64,000 nt of DNA, from NCBI GenBank assembly GCA_965237875.1, contig CBDEGP010000002.1, forward strand, positions 1,922,001-1,986,000. Direction: 5' to 3'. Each line of letters begins with the position of its first letter. Position 1 is the stretch's first letter. A program made the position numbers and the translations under genes. This DNA comes from DAOUJI01 sp965237875. GTDB lineage: Bacteria > Chloroflexota > Dehalococcoidia > Lucifugimonadales > JAGWBF01. The notes beneath the pieces are model-generated. The model had not been told where the DNA came from, did no database searches, and worked only from the letters and a program-made list of their open reading frames with translations. Positions 30,613 through 38,630 of this stretch are shown one piece after another.

Positions 30613-31752
30613 ATGGAGTCCCAGTATGTGGATGGCCGGGTTTTCAACTACTACAATTGTCTTGGCGGCACTGCTCTGGCCGGAAAGGGGTTCTTCTTTC
30701 CGTCGGACTTTGCCCTGGGCTCCAACGGGAGCCTGTACGTGCTGAACAAGGCGATTGAGTTCAACCCCTCGATGGGGATATGCAAGGTGACGATGGATCA
30801 CGAGTTCATCTGGGAGGACCGGGGCCTGAATTACATTATGCACAGAGGTCCTCTGCCCAGCGCCGTTGGGCTGGACAGCCAGGAAAATGTATACGTCGCG
30901 GACGAGTTCACCAACCAGATTTACGTATACGACAGTGAAGGCAACACCCTGGACACCTGGAGGCCCGGGTCCAACCCGTCCGCCAACGGCATCTCCACGA
31001 GGACACTGGTGCATAGGTCACCCATGAGCCGGCTTCTGCAGCACGAATACTCCAACAAGGAAGGCGTCTCCTTCGACCTGTACCTGAGGAAGGTCGGGGC
31101 GCGGGACAGTTCAGCCGACGGCGAGCTCAATGGTCCAATGGGCATTTACTTCGACGACGACGACCACATGTACGTTTCGGACAGCTTCAACCACCGCATC
31201 CAGGTGTTCGCGAAGGACGGCACGTACCTGCGTAAGTTCGGCGAGTACGGAGACGGCGACGGCCAACTCAACCTGCCCTGGGGTCTGGACATGGACACCG
31301 AAGGGTGCGTGTACGTGGCCGACTGGAAGAACAACCGAGTTCAGAAGTTCTCTACCGAGGGCGACTACCTGGCCACATTCGGAGGCCCTGGATCGGGTAA
31401 GGGAGAGTTGACACGTCCGTCCAGCGTCGCCGTGGACAAGGACGGGGACGTATATGTGACGGACTGGGGCGCCAACCGGGTCAGGATATACGATTCCGAG
31501 GGCGCCCACCTGCTTACCCTGGCCGGAGACGCCGACCAGCTGCCCCCGTGGCAGCAAGATAGAGTGGACTCAAACCTGGACACCAAACGGGCACGGATGA
31601 GGGCCGACCTGTCAACGGAGAAGATTCTCAAGCGACCTATATCTGTGCGCCTCGACGATGAAGGGCGGATTCTGGTCCTGGAGGCCGTGGCCAACCGGAT
31701 TCAGGTGTACGCCAAGGAACACGACTGGGTTGACCCGCCTTTCAACCTGTAG
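30613..31752 (+). CDS. NHL-repeat beta-propeller protein (with tandem DUF1800 genes)
   Basis: 379 residues containing NHL-type blades: 'GPMGIYFDDDDHMYVSDSFNHRIQVFAKDG', 'LPWGLDMDTEGCVYVADWKNNRVQKFSTEG', 'RPSSVAVDKDGDVYVTDWGANRVRIYDSEG' and earlier, weaker blades. This fits a six-bladed propeller used for binding proteins, glycans or small ligands. There is no export signal. AAGGGGG precedes ATG 30613. It follows the second DUF1800 gene by 84 bp and ends at a terminator. The paralogue at 58387-59487 likewise follows a DUF1800 gene. Confidence 0.88.
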   Translation: MESQYVDGRVFNYYNCLGGTALAGKGFFFPSDFALGSNGSLYVLNKAIEFNPSMGICKVTMDHEFIWEDRGLNYIMHRGPLPSAVGLDSQENVYVADEFTNQIYVYDSEGNTLDTWRPGSNPSANGISTRTLVHRSPMSRLLQHEYSNKEGVSFDLYLRKVGARDSSADGELNGPMGIYFDDDDHMYVSDSFNHRIQVFAKDGTYLRKFGEYGDGDGQLNLPWGLDMDTEGCVYVADWKNNRVQKFSTEGDYLATFGGPGSGKGELTRPSSVAVDKDGDVYVTDWGANRVRIYDSEGAHLLTLAGDADQLPPWQQDRVDSNLDTKRARMRADLSTEKILKRPISVRLDDEGRILVLEAVANRIQVYAKEHDWVDPPFNL

Positions 31753-31782
31753 GCCGGGTCCGTAACCGGAGGTTAAGCGTCA

Positions 31783-31822
31783 CGGAAGCCCTGGGCAAGT
31801 CCGCCGGGGCTTCCGCCGTTTT
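31783..31822 (+). terminator. Rho-independent terminator after the DUF1800-NHL cluster
   Basis: CGGAAGCCC (31783-31791) pairs with GGGCTTCCG (31807-31815), then CCGTTTT. It ends the 27.6-31.8 kb transcription unit. Confidence 0.65.
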
Positions 31823-31928
31823 AGAAACTCTCGATGGACCGCGGGCTTGGGAACACAGGGACGGTTGGGGCGTTGTCGATGTTTCCTGAAACTGTCCGGG
31901 GTGTCGACCAACTCTACTTAGGGAGGAG

Positions 31929-32831
31929 ATGTCAGTGCAGATAGGAACTTCCTTACCAATCACCGAATTCGGCCCGGACCTCAACGCGGTCAGGGACTTC
32001 GCACAGGCCGCCGACGATTTGGGGTACAAAGTCTTGAGCATGTTGGACCACGTCCTTGGAGCCGACCCTCAGTACCACCCTGAGGTGGCCAACTTCTATT
32101 ATACGCACGAGAGCTACATCCATGAACCCTTTACGTTGATGGGGTATCTGGCTGCCATAACCGAAAGGATCACCATGGGGACCAGCATCATGATCCTGTC
32201 GCAACGGCAAACGGCCCTGGTTGCCAAGCAGGCGGCGGAAGTGGACGTGCTCAGCGGAGGCAGGATACGGCTGGGAATCGGCGTCGGTTGGAACCCGGTG
32301 GAGTACGAGGCTTTGGGTGAGGACTTTCATACGCGGGGCAGGAAGTTCGAGGAGCAGATTGAAGTTCTGCGCCTGCTGTGGACCCAGGAGAAGGTAAACT
32401 ACTCAGGCCGCTTCCACCACATAACCGAGGCCGGCATCAACCCCCTGCCTGTCCAGAGGCCAATACCCTTGTGGATAGGGCAGGGAAACCCCCACAACCC
32501 GGTCCCCCTTGAACACATCTTGCGAAGGATCGGGCGCATGGCCGACGGAATGTTTCCCCTGTTTCCCCCCGATGACGCCGGACGTGAGACCATCTCCCGG
32601 GTTCGAGGGTATGCCGAGGAGGCAGGGCGGGACCCGGCGGCCCTTGGCGTCCAGGGCCGAGTCACAATGTCGCGAGGGTCCGGGCCCGAGGACTGGGTGG
32701 CCGCCATGAAGGAATGGGAGGGAGTCGGCGCCACGCACATATCCGTCGGGACCGGCGGGCTGGGGTTCGAGTCGCCCCAAGAGCACATAGACGCCATTCG
32801 GCGCTTCAAAGACGAGGTAGGGCTGGAATAG
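31929..32831 (+). CDS. LLM class F420/flavin-dependent oxidoreductase
   Basis: A 300-residue luciferase-like TIM-barrel enzyme. Features: 'FAQAADDLGYKVLSMLDHVLG' (substrate/cofactor loop), 'ITERITMGTSIMILSQRQTALVAKQAAEVDVLSGGRIRLGIGVGWNPVEYEALG', and 'YSGRFHHI...PVQRPIPLWIGQG'. It is a complete relative of the partial gene at the left edge of the window. ATG 31929 follows GGAGGAG closely; GTG 31935 is an alternative with better spacing. The substrate is unknown; an F420-dependent subgroup is plausible given the Ddn-like neighbour at 6.3 kb. Confidence 0.88.
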   Translation: MSVQIGTSLPITEFGPDLNAVRDFAQAADDLGYKVLSMLDHVLGADPQYHPEVANFYYTHESYIHEPFTLMGYLAAITERITMGTSIMILSQRQTALVAKQAAEVDVLSGGRIRLGIGVGWNPVEYEALGEDFHTRGRKFEEQIEVLRLLWTQEKVNYSGRFHHITEAGINPLPVQRPIPLWIGQGNPHNPVPLEHILRRIGRMADGMFPLFPPDDAGRETISRVRGYAEEAGRDPAALGVQGRVTMSRGSGPEDWVAAMKEWEGVGATHISVGTGGLGFESPQEHIDAIRRFKDEVGLE

Positions 32832-32881
32832 CGCCCGCCGCTTCACAACCTATTAGGCAGGGAGTAGAGGCCGGGCTGTAA

Positions 32882-33229
32882 CTATCCCAAGGGTATGGCG
32901 AGGGTCACGCGGGGGTCTTCCCCGACACCTGTGAAGAGATGGCCGTGCCCGGTCACGTCCTCGGCCACTATCACGTCACCCCGGAATATCCGTCGAGTGC
33001 TGCCGTCAGCGACTTCGAGCTCCACCTCGCCTGACAGCAACGTCACGTACTGCCGGCGGGGAGCCGTGTGGTAGTCAACGATGACTTTCGCAGGCCCCTG
33101 ACGCAAGGTGATGGGGCCTTCGCCCGGGTTCTCAACCAGCTTTTCCAGTTGGTCTATGGTCAGGTCTTCAAGATGGGACTCCCCATCGTCGCCGGAGTAG
33201 ATTCGGACTATGTTCAACGGCGTCTCCAA
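32882..33229 (-). CDS. Small cupin-like protein, paralogue 1
   Basis: 115 residues, single conserved-barrel domain. Sequence landmarks are 'NIVRIYSGDDGESHLEDLTIDQLE', 'VDYHTAPRRQYVTLLSGEVELEVADGS' and 'IFRGDVIVAEDVTGHGHLF', which follow the cupin pattern with possible ligands His and Glu. A paralogue at 40734-41069 keeps nearly every one of these segments. The two flank the peptide-type transporter locus. No enzyme activity can be assigned. Confidence 0.75.
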   Translation of the reverse strand: METPLNIVRIYSGDDGESHLEDLTIDQLEKLVENPGEGPITLRQGPAKVIVDYHTAPRRQYVTLLSGEVELEVADGSTRRIFRGDVIVAEDVTGHGHLFTGVGEDPRVTLAIPLG

Positions 33230-33305
33230 TCAAGCGTGTGGGTTTCCGGGGCAACCTTGACGGGGGCAAGCTTCTACAGCAAGGTCAGTGTGTTCGGGGC
33301 CGGAC

Positions 33306-33343
33306 ATACCCAGAAGGCGGACGCACTGCCGCCTTCTGGGTAT
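33306..33343. terminator. Perfect 15-bp inverted repeat between two cupin genes
   Basis: ATACCCAGAAGGCGG (33306-33320) and CCGCCTTCTGGGTAT (33329-33343) pair perfectly with an 8-nt loop, followed by AATTGC. It lies downstream of the cupin at 33380-33820 on the minus strand, so a terminator is likely, though the T-tract is poor. An operator is the alternative. Confidence 0.5.
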
Positions 33344-33379
33344 AATTGCTGCCTTGGCGCGCTGAGCGCAGCCCTCTTT

Positions 33380-33820
33380 CTAAAGCCCTGTGTTGGCCCT
33401 GGCTGCGGCGCTCTCGTTCATTATATCCTGGATATGCTGGGGGACCTCGCCCACTATCTCTATTCCCGGCTCACCGCCGGGCTCTTGGGCGCCCACTCGC
33501 AGGATCTCCAACGGCTCGCTGCCCAAGCTCTCGAAGGAGTACACCAGCCCCCGTGGGATAAGCGCTCCTTCGTACTTGCCGAGGTCAGCGATGATGGCGC
33601 CGCCTTCTCCGAAGAACCGGCAGCGGCCGTTCATCACCATGAAGAAGCCGTCGTCGCTCTTGTGCCGGTGGAGCATGTTCTCTCCACCCTCGGTGATCAA
33701 CTGGGCGGTGGCCCGAATGAGGTCGCTCCGGCACAAGTTGATTATCTTCTTGGGCTTACCGGGAGTCTGCTCAGGTTTTTCGTATTTGAATATAACCGCT
33801 TCCTGGTTGCTCTCTCCCAT
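33380..33820 (-). CDS. Cupin domain protein
   Basis: 146 residues. 'TEGGENMLHRHKSDDGFFMVMNGRCRFFGEGG' is a clear cupin motif 1 (G-x5-H-x-H... form: His-x-His then Phe/Gly), and 'KYEGALIPRGLVYSFESLGSEPLEILRVG' is motif 2. It probably binds a metal. The gene lies 28 bp after the solute-binding lipoprotein gene (33849-35786) on the same strand and may be its last operon partner. It is unrelated in detail to the two small paralogous cupins. The substrate is unknown. Confidence 0.82.
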   Translation of the reverse strand: MGESNQEAVIFKYEKPEQTPGKPKKIINLCRSDLIRATAQLITEGGENMLHRHKSDDGFFMVMNGRCRFFGEGGAIIADLGKYEGALIPRGLVYSFESLGSEPLEILRVGAQEPGGEPGIEIVGEVPQHIQDIMNESAAARANTGL

Positions 33821-33848
33821 TTGAGACTCCTTCCTATTTAAGGCCTCT

Positions 33849-35786
33849 TTAGGGGCGGTCTCCTATCACCGTGTAGTTGTCCTCATACCACACGTGCTCA
33901 TGCCAGACGGAAGCGTTGGACGCCGTGGCCGGGTGGTAGTTCTTGATCTTGTTGTTGCTGATGCCCACACCGTGGCCCCAAGCCAGTGCGATTTGGGGCA
34001 CCTGTTCCTCCAGGTAGGCGCCCAACTCCAAAGTCAAGGCCTTGCGCTGTTCCACGTCTCCTTCTTTGGTTATACGGTCCGCCAGGTCTATGACCTTCTC
34101 GTCCCTCCAACCGCCGCCCCAACTGTTCCTCTCCCCTCCGGGTAGGTAGAGGCTGGCGTTTATGAAGTCGGGATCGACCAGCAGGAAGCTGGTGCCGAAG
34201 GAAATCATGTCGAAGTTGCCGGTGGCCCAGTCGCCCAGTTGGGCCGCTGCGTACGGAGGCGACTTAATTCTGACTCTGATGTTCAGGTACCTTTCCATTT
34301 GGTCGGCCACTATCTGACCTATGGTCACGAAAGTGGGGATGGTGGCGGCGTCCAGCGTGGTCTCGAACCCGTCGGGGTAGCCTGCCTCGGCCAGCAGCGC
34401 CTTGGCCGCGTCTATGTCCTCCTGGAGCTTCTCACCGTTGGCGTCAACCCTGTAGCCAGGAACCTGAAGCTGCTCCTCACTGGAGAGATAGAAGTGGGTG
34501 TCGGGGAGGAAGGGAGCGCCTATGAGACCGCCGCCTATGATGGCTATGTACTCCTGGCGATTGATGGCCAGGCTGACTGCCTTCCTCACACGGGGGTCGC
34601 TCCAAGGCTCCTTGTTGGTGTTGAATATCACGAACCGGTTGGAGCCGGTGGGGACGGTGAAGTTGGACATTCTGTCCCCGAGGTCGTCGGCCAACTGATT
34701 GTATTGGGGCGGGGTCAGGCCGCAAACCGAGCTGGAGCAGGACAGGAACTGCTCGGTCTTGAAGGCGGCGATGATGGTGTTCCGGTCTCTCGATAGGTAC
34801 CATAGCATCCCATCGTAGTAGGGCCTCGGCGCCTTGAAGTAGTTGTCGTTCCTCTCGTACTTGACGGAAACATCCTTCAGGTACTCGGTGGCGATGAAGG
34901 GACCGGACCCGAGCTGGTTCTCCCGCAGCTTCAAGTCGTGGTCCTTTTCCACGTTGTGCTTGGGAAGCATCTTCATCTGCTGGTTGGCCAGCAGGGGAAT
35001 GAAGTTGGCGCTGGGCCTGGGAATCTTCACCTCGACGGTCTTGTCGTCTATGACCCTGGCGCCGCCCGCCTCGTAGACGAACCTGAGCTGGCCCGTCTTG
35101 GGGAAGGGTTGGTCGGGGTCCACCATCATGTCCAAGCTGAATCTCACGTCTTCGGCGGTCACGGGCATTCCGTCCCACCACTGGGCGTCATGCAGCTTGA
35201 AGGTGTAGGTCACGCCGTCGTCAGCGAGCGTCCAACTCTGGGCCAAGTCTCCCCTGACGTCGTGGAATTCGTAAGTTTCCATGTTCAGCTCAATCAAGCC
35301 GTTGAACATCGGGGAACTCTGGGACATGCAGGAAGAGGTGGACGGGCACTCCCAGATATAGAACCGGGTCGGTGCGTTGGGCATGTGCATAGGAATCACA
35401 CCGCCGCGCTTGCCCTCGCGGATGAATTTTCCCTGCGGGGTCGCAGGAAACTGGGGCGTCGCGGTGGGCGGAGGCGTCGGCGTGGGAGTGAACGTAGGCC
35501 CCGGCGCCGGTCTCTGGGTCGGAACGGCGGCCGTCGGCTCAGGCGCGGCGGAAGTGGCGGTTGGAGCAGGGGGTTGAGTCGCTGGCCGGTCCGGTGGGCT
35601 AGTGGGTTCCGGCGTCGCCGGCTGGTCCGGCGGAGTGGTCGCCGTGGGCGGGACCGCCGTCGGGGGTGTAGTCGCGGTCGGCGACGGAGTGTCTGGTTCT
35701 CCGCCTCCGCAAGCCACAGCAGTCAGCAAGACCAGAAGCAAGGGAATGGCTATGATGCAGCTAGGCCAGAACCACCTATTTATCAT
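33849..35786 (-). CDS. Family 5 extracellular solute-binding lipoprotein
   Basis: 645 residues. An N-terminal lipoprotein signal with lipobox 'LTAVAC' is followed by a Pro/Thr/Ala linker to about residue 115, then an SBP family 5 domain: 'DLAQSWTLADDGVTYTFKLHDAQWWDGMPVTAEDVRFSLD', 'NYFKAPRPYYDGMLW', 'PRVRKAVSLAINRQEY'. Family members bind oligopeptides, nickel, sugars or other ligands for Dpp/Opp importers. It resembles the proteins at 38631-40565 and 59641-61812 (shared 'PMH-P-T', 'W-E-C' start of the mature domain). It lies downstream of the TIR gene, with its own promoter at 35857-35886. Confidence 0.9.
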   Translation of the reverse strand: MINRWFWPSCIIAIPLLLVLLTAVACGGGEPDTPSPTATTPPTAVPPTATTPPDQPATPEPTSPPDRPATQPPAPTATSAAPEPTAAVPTQRPAPGPTFTPTPTPPPTATPQFPATPQGKFIREGKRGGVIPMHMPNAPTRFYIWECPSTSSCMSQSSPMFNGLIELNMETYEFHDVRGDLAQSWTLADDGVTYTFKLHDAQWWDGMPVTAEDVRFSLDMMVDPDQPFPKTGQLRFVYEAGGARVIDDKTVEVKIPRPSANFIPLLANQQMKMLPKHNVEKDHDLKLRENQLGSGPFIATEYLKDVSVKYERNDNYFKAPRPYYDGMLWYLSRDRNTIIAAFKTEQFLSCSSSVCGLTPPQYNQLADDLGDRMSNFTVPTGSNRFVIFNTNKEPWSDPRVRKAVSLAINRQEYIAIIGGGLIGAPFLPDTHFYLSSEEQLQVPGYRVDANGEKLQEDIDAAKALLAEAGYPDGFETTLDAATIPTFVTIGQIVADQMERYLNIRVRIKSPPYAAAQLGDWATGNFDMISFGTSFLLVDPDFINASLYLPGGERNSWGGGWRDEKVIDLADRITKEGDVEQRKALTLELGAYLEEQVPQIALAWGHGVGISNNKIKNYHPATASNASVWHEHVWYEDNYTVIGDRP

Positions 35787-35856
35787 GAGTGTCCCCCAAT
35801 AGTATTTTTTTGTCGGTCCCGCAACGGCGGACCATGCCCGTAAGATTCGGTTGCGC

Positions 35857-35886
35857 AGTATAACAGCATGACTGTAAACATGTCAA
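35857..35886 (-). promoter_or_regulatory. Promoter of the solute-binding protein gene
   Basis: On the minus strand TTGACA (complement of 35881-35886) and TATACT (complement of 35857-35862), spacer 18 bp. It lies about 70 bp upstream of the start at 35786. The rest of 35787-36106 is AT-rich and has no gene. Confidence 0.7.
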
Positions 35887-36106
35887 GGATTCCGAGCTCC
35901 TCCGTCTAAAGCGCTCACGAATTAGGATTATGTCAACCATAAAGCGGCTATAAGATATAGAATACACCCTGGAAACGTAAATAATATCGGCCAAACGTTA
36001 TGGAAACGACGTTATGAAACTGTCCCCATACCGCCGATGGCGTTGATGTCTAGGGCGTTTATGGAGGGTTATCGATTCGGGTTGTTTGGGCTTGCGTCGG
36101 TCCGGG

Positions 36107-36535
36107 TTAAAGGGACCATCTCTTCACAGCGGCGACTATGGCTTCGACGTCCCAGTCAACCATTTCTATGGCGACTTCGGTCAGTTGCTCCCACTGAGGA
36201 CGCCGCGCGTCCACTTCGGGTCTGATGCCCACTATCGGTTTCTCCAAGCGGCCCGCTATTTCAATCTCGTGTTGAATCCACTTGCGGGTCGATGGCCTCA
36301 GTATAGAGAAGACGACGACGCAGCCGGCTCCCGACATCTGCGCCTGCAGCTTGTCGCGCAGTGTGTAGAACCCAACGTCGCTGACCGGGTCCAGCGCAGG
36401 GTCGAACCGGACGTCGCTGTGGTTCTTCCACTCGAAGCCTGGGTAGGAGTCGAGCTCGGAGACCAGACGGTTGTACTCCTCGTCATACGCCCACCCGTGG
36501 CTGATGAAAAGACCGTAGATTTTGTCTGGATCCAT
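36107..36535 (-). CDS. ThsB-like TIR-domain protein
   Basis: A 142-residue single-domain protein. 'IYGLFISHGWAYDEEYNRLVSELDSYPGFEWKNHS' and 'LRDKLQAQMSGAGCVVVFSILRPSTRKWIQHEIEIAGRLEKPIVGIRP' match the MTH538/DUF1863-type TIR fold found in Thoeris ThsB. The Glu in 'WIQHEIE' is at the position of the TIR catalytic Glu. In Thoeris, ThsB makes a nucleotide signal from NAD+ upon phage infection and ThsA responds; no ThsA-like gene is in the window. It sits in the same direction 65 bp after the dppC-like gene. Defence or another signalling role are both possible. Confidence 0.78.
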   Translation of the reverse strand: MDPDKIYGLFISHGWAYDEEYNRLVSELDSYPGFEWKNHSDVRFDPALDPVSDVGFYTLRDKLQAQMSGAGCVVVFSILRPSTRKWIQHEIEIAGRLEKPIVGIRPEVDARRPQWEQLTEVAIEMVDWDVEAIVAAVKRWSL

Positions 36536-36600
36536 TCAGAGTCCTCTGTGCATCAAAAGATAGTCCCTGCGTGTATGAATGGGTGTCCTGGATAGAGGGC

Positions 36601-37512
36601 TTAGCGCGCTCCCCGGAGCCGCGGGTCAAGCTCGTCCCTCAACGCGTCTCCCATCAGGTTCCATGCAAATACGATGACCGCCAAGGCCAGGCCGGGGAAC
36701 ACTCCCAGCCAGGGCGCCACGTCGATGCCCGTCGACGCCGCCTGGTTCAACATGCCGCCCCAAGTTGGTATGTTTGGAGGTACGCCCAAGCCCAGGAAGC
36801 TGAGAGAAGCCTCCGCAATTATAGCGAAGCCCAGGGAGAAGGTGGCGAATACGATATAGATGGCCAGGCAGTTGGGCGCCATGTGCCGCAGGATTATCCG
36901 CCAATAGCCGGCTCCCACGGCCCGCGCTGCCAGCACGTAGTCCGTCTCCTTTATGCTCAGCGCTTGGGAGCGAATCGTCCGGGCCGAACGCGGTATGAGC
37001 CCAAAGCTCAAAGCAGCTATAACATTGTTTACGGACGGTTCCAGGACTGTGATGATAGCCAGCACCAGGACGAGCCCGGGGAAAGCTAGTATCGCATCCA
37101 CGATTCTCTGCACGAGGAGGTCGAACAAGCCTCCAAAGTAGGCGCTGGCCAGGCCAATCATAAAGCCGATCGTGACTCCGATGGACACTGCGGTGAACCC
37201 GACCCGCAGGGAAATCCGGGACCCGTGGACCAGCCTGGTGTATACGTCCCGGCCCAGCTCGTCTGTGCCCAGCCACGCTTCCTTGCTCGGAGGTTCGACC
37301 GTCTGGGCGCTGGTGCCGGACGGCCCCTTGGTTGTGATGACGTCGGCCAGGATGGCCACTACCACGAGAAGGACGGCCAATGAGACCCCAAGGACCCCCA
37401 GGGGCTTGCGGCGGGCAACGCTCCACAACCTACGCAGAAATCCGAGCCTCGGGCGCATGTCCAGGCTGACTGCCTGATCGTCCGCGGCGGTTGTAGGTCC
37501 GCCAAGTCTCAT
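36601..37512 (-). CDS. Dpp/Opp-type ABC transporter permease (DppC-like)
   Basis: 303 residues with an N-terminal cytosolic stretch, a first transmembrane segment 'PLGVLGVSLAVLLVVVAILADVI', then 'LGTDELGRDVYTRLVHGSRISLRVGFTAVSIGVTIGFMIG' and the EAA loop near 'ALSIKETDYVLAARAVGAGYWRIILRHMAPN'. The C-terminal 'ALSFLGLGVPPNIPTWGGML' is diagnostic of DppC. It pairs with the DppB-like permease at 37541-38500 (28-bp gap) and the lipoprotein at 38631-40565. No ATPase genes adjoin. Confidence 0.93.
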   Translation of the reverse strand: MRLGGPTTAADDQAVSLDMRPRLGFLRRLWSVARRKPLGVLGVSLAVLLVVVAILADVITTKGPSGTSAQTVEPPSKEAWLGTDELGRDVYTRLVHGSRISLRVGFTAVSIGVTIGFMIGLASAYFGGLFDLLVQRIVDAILAFPGLVLVLAIITVLEPSVNNVIAALSFGLIPRSARTIRSQALSIKETDYVLAARAVGAGYWRIILRHMAPNCLAIYIVFATFSLGFAIIAEASLSFLGLGVPPNIPTWGGMLNQAASTGIDVAPWLGVFPGLALAVIVFAWNLMGDALRDELDPRLRGAR

Positions 37513-37540
37513 CTTCTTTCCTGGTGCATTGGCCGACTCC

Positions 37541-38500
37541 CTAGGCGTACCGTATTCGCGGGTCCAACCAACCGTAGAGCAGGTCGACCATGAGATTGAT
37601 CGTCACCACGAAGAATGTTATGACCATCACCGTAGACTGGATCGTCGTATAGTCCCTGTGGTTGATGGCGTCTATCATGAGGCTCCCCATGCCCGGCACC
37701 AGGAAGATTCTCTCTATTATTATCGTCCCTGCTATCAACTGCTGGAACTCCAGTCCGGATATGGTAACCACCGGCAACAGAGAGTTCTTCAGGGCGTGCC
37801 TGCCGATCACCACGAAGTCCCTGAGCCCTTTGGACCTGGCCGTCCGTATGTAGTCTTCCCGGAAGACCTCCAACATGGAAGACCGGGTGACCCTGGCCAC
37901 GATGGACATGTTGTTGAACCCCAAGGCGAGGGCCGGCAGGTAGAGTTGCTCCAGGTTCTTGACTGGGTCGTCCCAGAGATGGACGTACCCTAAGATGGGC
38001 AGGTAGTCGAACCACTTGACCAGGAAGTATATGACCAGGATACCCACCCAGAAGGTGGGCATGGCAACCCCTCCGATGGAAATCACCCTTGCGACGTAAT
38101 CTATGGCCGTGTCCTGCCGCACGGCGGATACGATTCCCAGGGGTATCGCCACCACCGCAGCCATGAGCACCGCCAGGACGGCCAACTCGATGGTGATGGG
38201 GATTTTCTGCTTCAGATCATCTGAGATGGCAGTCCGGTAAAAGACCGACGTACCGAAGTTCAGCCTGACCATGTCCCACATCCATGTTCCATACTGGACG
38301 ATCAGGCTTCTGTCCGTACCGATCTCCGCCCTGAGTTCCGCCAAGTCTTCCGCCGTGAAACTCCCTTCGCCCTCGTCGCCGGACAGGAAAGCAAGGGCTG
38401 GGTCCCCCGGTATCAGCCGCATGAGCAAGAAGACCATCACGGTGACCAAGAGCATCGTGGGGATGAAGAGGAGGACCCTTTTCAGGATGTAAGTTTGCAA
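37541..38500 (-). CDS. Dpp/Opp-type ABC transporter permease (DppB-like)
   Basis: 319 residues. 'MQTYILKRVLLFIPTMLLVTVMVFLLMRLIPGDPAL' starts the family. A periplasmic insertion around 'EDLAELRAEIGTDRSLIVQYG', the EAA loop 'EVFREDYIRTARSKGLRDFVVIGRHALKNSLLPVVT', and the terminal 'YGWLDPRIRYA' are typical DppB elements. It forms the membrane channel with the downstream DppC-like protein. It is closest in style to the permease at 62061-63020, sharing 'SGDEGEG...EDL'-type features. Confidence 0.93.
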   Translation of the reverse strand: MQTYILKRVLLFIPTMLLVTVMVFLLMRLIPGDPALAFLSGDEGEGSFTAEDLAELRAEIGTDRSLIVQYGTWMWDMVRLNFGTSVFYRTAISDDLKQKIPITIELAVLAVLMAAVVAIPLGIVSAVRQDTAIDYVARVISIGGVAMPTFWVGILVIYFLVKWFDYLPILGYVHLWDDPVKNLEQLYLPALALGFNNMSIVARVTRSSMLEVFREDYIRTARSKGLRDFVVIGRHALKNSLLPVVTISGLEFQQLIAGTIIIERIFLVPGMGSLMIDAINHRDYTTIQSTVMVITFFVVTINLMVDLLYGWLDPRIRYA

Positions 38501-38630
38501 CTCTTCTTAATCCCCAACGTCGGATGAAATGGCGGCGTAGTAATCGGGCGCGGGAAGCCGGGCCCGGGTGGTGTGGGAAGAAGAGCTGGCCAACCAGGTC
38601 ACAACCGGGTCCGCCGGCTCTCCATGCACA

